A stretch of 64,000 nt of DNA, taken from positions 62,001 to 126,000 of the forward strand of contig JAOZFG010000004.1 of NCBI GenBank assembly GCA_027491435.1. The letters run 5' to 3'. Below the pieces are notes generated by a model. It had not been told where the DNA came from and searched no databases. It saw nothing but the letters and a program-made list of their open reading frames with translations. This document shows positions 59,644 through 64,000 of the stretch, one piece after another (the stretch's first letter is position 1; each line of letters begins with the position of its first letter). A program made the translations under genes and the position numbers. Source of the stretch: Thermoproteota archaeon. Lineage in GTDB: Archaea; Korarchaeota; Korarchaeia; Korarchaeales; Korarchaeaceae.

Positions 59644-61046
59644 TGTCCATATACGGCATGACTTATAGGGGGATCGATCAGGTTAAGGGTCCCCTCGTCA
59701 TAATGAGGGGGGTCCCAGGGGTCGCCTACGAGGAGGTAGTTAGGATATTCTCCGAGGACGGAAGGGAGTGGATGGGACAAGTCCTAGAGGCTGGCAAGGA
59801 CAAGGTGGTTATACAGGTGCTTGGAGACACTGAAGGCCTCGAGTCCAACGCTATAGTGAAGTTCACTGGGTCCACGCTGAAGTTACCGGTCTCCGATGAA
59901 ATGCTAGGCAGGGTCTTTAACGGAGCAGGGGAGCCCATAGACGGCGGTCCACCGATCAGGGCTGAGGATTGGAGGGACATAAACGGGGCTCCCATAAACC
60001 CGGCTAAGAGGGACTACCCAGATGAGTTCGTCGAGACCGGTCTGTCAGCCATAGACGGAATGCTCAGCTTGGTCAGAGGGCAGAAGCTGCCCATATTCTC
60101 GGAAGCAGGTCTGCCTCACAACCACGTGGCCGCTCAGATAGCCAGACAGGCCATAGTGCCCGGCAAGTCTGAGAGGTTCGCTATAGTGTTCGCAGCTATA
60201 GGTCTGAAATACGACGACGTCCTCTTCTTTAGGAGACAGTTCGAGGAGTTTGGAGCTCTAAGCAGGTCAATACTCTTCCTAAACTTGGCTAACGATCCTG
60301 TCATAGAGAGGATAACCACTCCCAGGGTTGCCCTCACCGCAGCAGAGTACCTGGCCTTCGACCTGGGGATGGACGTTTTGGTCATAGTCACTGATATGAC
60401 CAACTACTGCGAGGCTTTAAGGGAGCTGAGCTCAGCCAGAGAGGAGGTTCCCAGCAGGAAGGGTTATCCCGGTTACATGTACAGCGACCTGGCCTCAATA
60501 TACGAGAGGGCTGGGAGAATAATCGGGAGGCCAGGCTCCATAACTTTCATGCCAATACTCACCATGCCCGGCGGAGACCTGACTCACCCAATACCCGACC
60601 TGACCGGTTACATAACAGAGGGTCAGATATTCTTGGATCTGGACCTCCACAACAGAGGGATTTATCCGCCAATAAACGTCCTTCCAAGCCTTAGCAGGCT
60701 AATGAAAGACGGTATAGGACCTGGGAAGACTAGAGAGGATCACAAAGAGGTATCCGATCAGCTTTACGCTGCCTACAGCCAGGGGAGCAAGGCTAGGGAG
60801 CTTGTTCAGATAGTGGGAGAGGCAGGCCTCAGCCCCAGGGAGAGGAGATACTTGGAGTTCGCCAGGAGGTTCGAGAGGGAGTTCGTGGCCCAGGGCTTCA
60901 AGGAGAGGAGGAACATAGAGGAGACTTTGGAGATAGCCTGGGATCTACTAGCAATGCTTCCTGAGTCCGAGCTCACCAGGATAAGCGACAAGACCTTGGA
61001 GAAGTACCACCCGCGCAGGAGGAGGGAAAGAGCAGTAGCGAGGTAA
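59643..61046 (+). CDS. atpB: A/V-type ATP synthase regulatory subunit B
   Basis: Non-catalytic partner of [26 protein letters not shown] stands in for the P-loop, and [40 protein letters not shown] and [18 protein letters not shown] are signature blocks. Length 467 is typical. Confidence 0.97.
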   Translation: MSIYGMTYRGIDQVKGPLVIMRGVPGVAYEEVVRIFSEDGREWMGQVLEAGKDKVVIQVLGDTEGLESNAIVKFTGSTLKLPVSDEMLGRVFNGAGEPIDGGPPIRAEDWRDINGAPINPAKRDYPDEFVETGLSAIDGMLSLVRGQKLPIFSEAGLPHNHVAAQIARQAIVPGKSERFAIVFAAIGLKYDDVLFFRRQFEEFGALSRSILFLNLANDPVIERITTPRVALTAAEYLAFDLGMDVLVIVTDMTNYCEALRELSSAREEVPSRKGYPGYMYSDLASIYERAGRIIGRPGSITFMPILTMPGGDLTHPIPDLTGYITEGQIFLDLDLHNRGIYPPINVLPSLSRLMKDGIGPGKTREDHKEVSDQLYAAYSQGSKARELVQIVGEAGLSPRERRYLEFARRFEREFVAQGFKERRNIEETLEIAWDLLAMLPESELTRISDKTLEKYHPRRRRERAVAR

Positions 61047-61056
61047 GGGACCTATC

Positions 61057-61683
61057 ATGAGCTTTAGGTCGGTAGGGAGGGTCCTCCCTACCAAAGGTTT
61101 TCTTATAAGGCTTAGGGAGAGGACCCAGCTGCTGAAGAGTGGCGTGGAAGCTCTTAAGATGAAGAGAGATCAACTGGTCAGAGAGAGCCAGGAACTGTTA
61201 GAGTTCCTAAAGACTAGGTCGGAAGTTGAGAAGAAGCTCGAAGAGGCCTATCGAATGCTAAAACTAGCTTACACAGCGGCAGGCCCCACAGAGATGAGAA
61301 AGGCAGCCCTTTTAACTATGCCTTTGCTGACGGAGGTCAAGGTTAGAAGCGTAATAGGCGTAGAGGTTCCAGAGATAGAGTTCAAGGAGTTTCACCTAGC
61401 CGCATCGCCCTCACTGGAAGCCGTGGTAATAGCCGCTGCTAGGAAGTTCGCTGAGGCGGTAAATGAGCTATTACCCCTAATAAATGCTGAGGCCAAGTTT
61501 GAGAGGATAGCTGAGTCGCTGGCTGATACCATGAGGAAAGTCAACGCGTTGGAGAAGATAATAATACCCGATCACGAGGCGGCCATCAAGTACATAGAGG
61601 AGGCCTTAGAGGAAGACATGCTCGAAGAGTTTCTGAGGGTTAAGAAGTATAGAGATATAAAGAGGAGGGAGGAACTTGGTTAA
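61057..61683 (+). CDS. atpD: A/V-type ATP synthase subunit D
   Basis: Central shaft. PTKGFLIRLRERTQLLKSGVEALKMKRDQL is the conserved N-terminal coiled coil, and VNALEKIIIPDHEAAIKYIEEALEEDMLEEFLRVKKYRDI the C-terminal helix. 208 residues. Confidence 0.95.
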   Translation: MSFRSVGRVLPTKGFLIRLRERTQLLKSGVEALKMKRDQLVRESQELLEFLKTRSEVEKKLEEAYRMLKLAYTAAGPTEMRKAALLTMPLLTEVKVRSVIGVEVPEIEFKEFHLAASPSLEAVVIAAARKFAEAVNELLPLINAEAKFERIAESLADTMRKVNALEKIIIPDHEAAIKYIEEALEEDMLEEFLRVKKYRDIKRREELG

Positions 61684-62734
61684 GGCCAAGGTAAGATATC
61701 TGGCAGTCAGGACTCATGGACTCTACTCGCACCTCCTAGATCTGGATGAAATGAGGTCTTGGGCCCTAATAGACAGCGACGAAGAGCTGTTCAATAGAAT
61801 GACTAACACGGATTATGGGGCCTTCTTTGAGGGACCCCAAGACTTGTCTAACGTTTCAAAAGTGGAGGAGGCCATATACCGTTCCCTTTCAGTTAGGTTT
61901 AGAAGGCTGCTATCCCTGGCCAGGGGCACTAAGATGGAACTGCTCCTGAGGAACTTCCTCAGCAAATACGACATAGAGAACTTGAGGAGGATAGTCTTCT
62001 CCCTAACCTATGGTAGAACCCCGGAGGAGCTCTACCTAATACCTATAGGGGGATTTAAGCTGGACATAGGTAAGCTGTCGAAGACGACTAAGGTAGAACA
62101 CCTGGTGGACCTGTTGGAGGACAGAGGGCTGGCTAAAATAATTCAGGGCTGGTATGCCAGCGAGTACAGGGAACCTTACAGGTTAGACCTAAGCCTCGAC
62201 TCGTACTACGTAAGAACGCTGTTGTCTATGTTGGAGGGCATTAGAAAGTCAGTAGTTAAGAAAAGAAGTCCAGCCGGTCAGTTAATACTGTCTTACGCCG
62301 AGAGCTACATTATGAGAAGCGCGTTGAAGGCCCTTTACTTAGACATAAAGGGTGACGAGGTAACCAGCATTTATGGGAAGCTTCCGTTTAAGAGATTAAT
62401 GAACGTGATTAATTCTTCCTCAAACATAAATGAATTGCTGGATAACCTGCTAAAAATTGAACCATATAAGCCTTATGCCTATGAGATAATGGAGGCCATG
62501 AAGGAAGTTGGAGAGCCTTGGGTGATCGAGCACACTATACAGAAGAAGATATACTTAGAATCCCTTAGAATTTCACTTAAACGGCCAGTGAGTGAAGCAT
62601 ACATTCTAAAATACCTCAACGCAACTGAGTGGGAGGCTCAGAACGTAAAGACGATATTGCTGGGGAGAATAAGCAAGATATCAAGGGATACCCTGTATAA
62701 GCTGTTGGAGCTTCCCACTACAACATCTTTCTAG
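61676..62734 (+). CDS. atpC: A/V-type ATP synthase subunit C (d)
   Basis: Funnel-shaped subunit joining the shaft to the c ring: three helical repeats, with YGAFFEGPQDLSNVSKVEEAIYR, LLRNFLSKYDIENLRRIVFSLTYGR and LNATEWEAQNVKTILLGRISKIS. 352 residues. The TTG start overlaps the atpD stop by 8 nt. Last gene of the operon. Confidence 0.93.
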   Translation: MVKAKVRYLAVRTHGLYSHLLDLDEMRSWALIDSDEELFNRMTNTDYGAFFEGPQDLSNVSKVEEAIYRSLSVRFRRLLSLARGTKMELLLRNFLSKYDIENLRRIVFSLTYGRTPEELYLIPIGGFKLDIGKLSKTTKVEHLVDLLEDRGLAKIIQGWYASEYREPYRLDLSLDSYYVRTLLSMLEGIRKSVVKKRSPAGQLILSYAESYIMRSALKALYLDIKGDEVTSIYGKLPFKRLMNVINSSSNINELLDNLLKIEPYKPYAYEIMEAMKEVGEPWVIEHTIQKKIYLESLRISLKRPVSEAYILKYLNATEWEAQNVKTILLGRISKISRDTLYKLLELPTTTSF

Positions 62735-62809
62735 AAACCCCTTCCCCATTATTTACTTCAAAAGAAAGTACAAACTAAGTCTAAGTGTAAAGCGACAGGG
62801 TTCTTTCCT

Positions 62810-63124
62810 CTATGCGGACGCCGTGGCGGTGCCTAACTCAGTTAACTCATATACTCCTGCACTCACCTTCTTTATCAATCCCTTCCTGACCAAAAATCTG
62901 ACCTTTCCAGCCACCTTCTGTGTACTCATTTTGGCTTTTTCAGCTACTTCTTTTATCCTAGCTGGCGACCCTAGGTCCAAGAAGGCCTTAAGTATAGTTT
63001 TTGTGTCAGGATCTACCTCTATCGGCTTAACAGTGGGTTCGACGGTAGCCTTTTTGCTAGCCTTTCTACCGGAAGTCCTCTTACCCTTAGAGGATGTCTT
63101 CTTACTGCCCTTCTTACATGGCAT
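62810..63124 (-). CDS. Lysine-tailed winged-helix DNA-binding protein
   Basis: A 104-residue protein with a very basic N-terminal tail (MPCKKGSKKTSSKGKRTSG, residues 1-19) and a winged helix (about 45-100) reading LKAFLDLGSPARIKEVAEKAKMSTQKVAGKVRFLVRKGLIKKV. The layout suits a small chromatin-associated or RNA-polymerase-linked protein, but no family name is certain. ATG at 63124 follows GGTGAC by 4 nt. Confidence 0.7.
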   Translation of the reverse strand: MPCKKGSKKTSSKGKRTSGRKASKKATVEPTVKPIEVDPDTKTILKAFLDLGSPARIKEVAEKAKMSTQKVAGKVRFLVRKGLIKKVSAGVYELTELGTATASA

Positions 63125-63154
63125 AATGTCACCTACGGATACTAGCTTACCCAT

Positions 63155-63629
63155 AAATTATAAACGTAACTAGGGGCTCTAATGGCCTACTATTATCTCG
63201 TTATATGCAAAATTAAGCCTTTAAGCTGATAAAATAATTAATAGATTAACGTATATTATATAAAATAAATTTGGTTAATCTCCAATCCATTTATTAGTTT
63301 GTCACTTAATGGATCATATCCTAGGATTGAGAGTTATAGAGGGATATCTGACCGTCATTTTCAACATTAAATCTAATTGGGAGTTATCTTTGGATTTATT
63401 ATTAAATTGGATAAATTATCAAAATATTATTTATTATAGTGGGATATATTTAAGAAGATTTCAGAAAAATGTTAGCGAGCCCTAAACGTCAAGCTATTGA
63501 ATAATCCTGTGGTTCAGTTAATAACCAATCATCGTTTCCGCCTGACTAAAGCCGTTAAGCTTCTGATTCGTCAATTGTTGAATCACGCCTATAAAATAAT
63601 ATGTCTACGAGTACCTAGGAGGTGGCGAG
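63155..63629. other. AT-rich intergenic region
   Basis: About 475 nt without a convincing gene, the longest gap in the window. It is much more AT-rich than the rest, with runs like ATAATTAATAGATTAACG and TATTTATTATAG, several TATA-like stretches and loosely related repeats around CCAATCCATTTATTAG and AATTGGATAAATT. It may be a regulatory or origin-like region. A plus-strand ORF at 63497-63682 is probably chance. Confidence 0.35.
63618..63625 (+). promoter_or_regulatory. Strong Shine-Dalgarno of the 63630 gene
   Basis: GGAGGTGG about 4 nt before the ATG at 63630, matching the 3' end of archaeal 16S rRNA (ATCACCTCC) well. Confidence 0.5.
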
Positions 63630-63884
63630 ATGGTTCGAGTTATCGATTGGAACAATTTCCCCGATGTCCCCCCCGGGTTTAAGGAGGTAGATGTGGTTGA
63701 GGTTAAGAGAGTTTATGACTACGAATTACCTCCCTTGGTCGTCTACGTAGGTGTGGCCGTTACTAATGAGGGCGAAGAGATTCCAGCTATAGCTGTCGTC
63801 GAAGAAGGCAACAACTACGCTAAGCTTTACCTGTTAATAGATAAGGAAACCGAGGCCGAGGAGCTCATATCAGCCTTTGCTTAA
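63630..63884 (+). CDS. Small conserved protein of unknown function
   Basis: An 84-residue protein without a recognised family. It is rich in beta strands and acidic residues (PPLVVYVGVAVTNEGEEIPAIAVVEEGNNYAKLYLLID). The strong GGAGGTGG site supports expression. It is followed, 58 nt later, by the start of 3-hydroxyacyl-CoA dehydrogenase. Confidence 0.6.
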   Translation: MVRVIDWNNFPDVPPGFKEVDVVEVKRVYDYELPPLVVYVGVAVTNEGEEIPAIAVVEEGNNYAKLYLLIDKETEAEELISAFA

Positions 63885-63942
63885 GCCTGGCTTAGGAGTT
63901 ACTTTTTTCTTATTTTCAATCACTCACTCTCGGTGATCGGGT

Positions 63943-64000
63943 TTGATTAGGCGTATCACTGTTTTAGGAGCCGGTACCATGGGTCATGGTATAGCTCAAG
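63943..64000 (+). CDS. 3-Hydroxyacyl-CoA dehydrogenase, N-terminus (cut by window end)
   Basis: The first 19 codons read MIRRITVLGAGTMGHGIA with the TTG start counted as Met, followed by Gln. This is the NAD-binding start of 3-hydroxyacyl-CoA dehydrogenase, with the GxGxMG fingerprint. GGTGATCGGG lies just upstream. The rest of the gene is outside the window. Confidence 0.75.
   Translation, partial: MIRRITVLGAGTMGHGIAQ

Noticed and set aside
63497-63682. 61-residue plus ORF in the AT-rich gap
   Set aside because: It overlaps the well-supported gene at 63630, which has a strong ribosome site, and has no recognisable features.
1-64000. CRISPR arrays, insertion sequences, prophage or integrase attachment sites
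   Set aside because: No regularly spaced repeats, transposase or integrase motifs, or duplicated tRNA ends were seen anywhere in the window.

Overview
The window is a densely packed chromosomal segment of a thermophilic archaeon. Archaeal informational genes are throughout: class I lysyl-tRNA synthetase, Rpo6/RpoK, Alba, thermosome, TIP49, RPA, short XPF, Lhr helicase, Clp1-type RNA kinase, RtcA and an A/V-type ATPase. Crenactin, a tRNA-Met with an anticodon-loop intron, TATA boxes about 25 nt upstream of near-leaderless starts, and GGTGAT-type ribosome binding sites point to the Thermoproteota/Korarchaeota side. Crenactin together with roughly balanced base composition makes a Korarchaeota-like organism my best guess, by inference only. 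No insertion sequence, CRISPR array, prophage or rRNA was seen; the region reads as core genome.

Layout. 0-4 kb: the 3' end of FBP aldolase/phosphatase, triosephosphate isomerase, then DUF89, AMMECR1 and a glycosyltransferase. 4-8.6 kb: a coiled-coil protein, lysS, alba, rpoK and the thermosome, all on the minus strand. 8.6-14 kb: Lhr helicase, hexulose-phosphate synthase, two DUF131 membrane proteins and a UDP-GlcNAc 2-epimerase with an extra domain. 14-17 kb: ATPase subunits I and K, split from the rest. 17-25.6 kb: surface proteins, a TudS-like protein, TIP49, a glucuronyl C5-epimerase-like protein, a PAPS-reductase/ferredoxin fusion and archaemetzincin. 25.4-31.6 kb: endonuclease III with a small coupled membrane protein, thioesterase, histone-deacetylase-like hydrolase, a degenerate PEP-synthase-like protein, SAM hydrolase, ThpR and a cupin. 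31.7-37.2 kb: sugar epimerase, tRNA-Met, GPN GTPase, a PIN toxin/antitoxin-like pair, tRNA-Pro lying inside a secreted-protein ORF, a TrmB regulator, a TRAM protein and Clp1. 37.2-46.9 kb: a degenerate RuBisCO-like protein, DUF72, crenactin, Ogt, RtcA, RPA, XPF, AsnRS and UbiD. 46.9-56.5 kb: HflX, an ECF-S-like membrane protein, agmatinase, pyruvate:ferredoxin oxidoreductase (D, A and B only), a membrane metallopeptidase, SAH/MTA deaminase, CYTH and tRNA-Leu. 56.5-62.7 kb: the ATPase F-H-E-A-B-D-C operon. 62.8-64 kb: a lysine-tailed winged-helix protein, an AT-rich gap, a small protein and the start of 3-hydroxyacyl-CoA dehydrogenase.

Functionally the segment joins central carbon metabolism (FBPA/P, TPI, HPS, POR), isoprenoid synthesis (UbiD), envelope glycan chemistry (WecB, C5-epimerase, glycosyltransferase), nucleic-acid repair and RNA end processing, and energy coupling. 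Genes run in short operons with start/stop overlaps, and nine convergent pairs overlap at their 3' ends. The most unusual items are a RuBisCO homologue that has lost its active site, an apparent AUA start codon for lysS, a secreted-protein reading frame that runs through a tRNA gene, and a PEP-synthase-like protein without its phosphohistidine domain.
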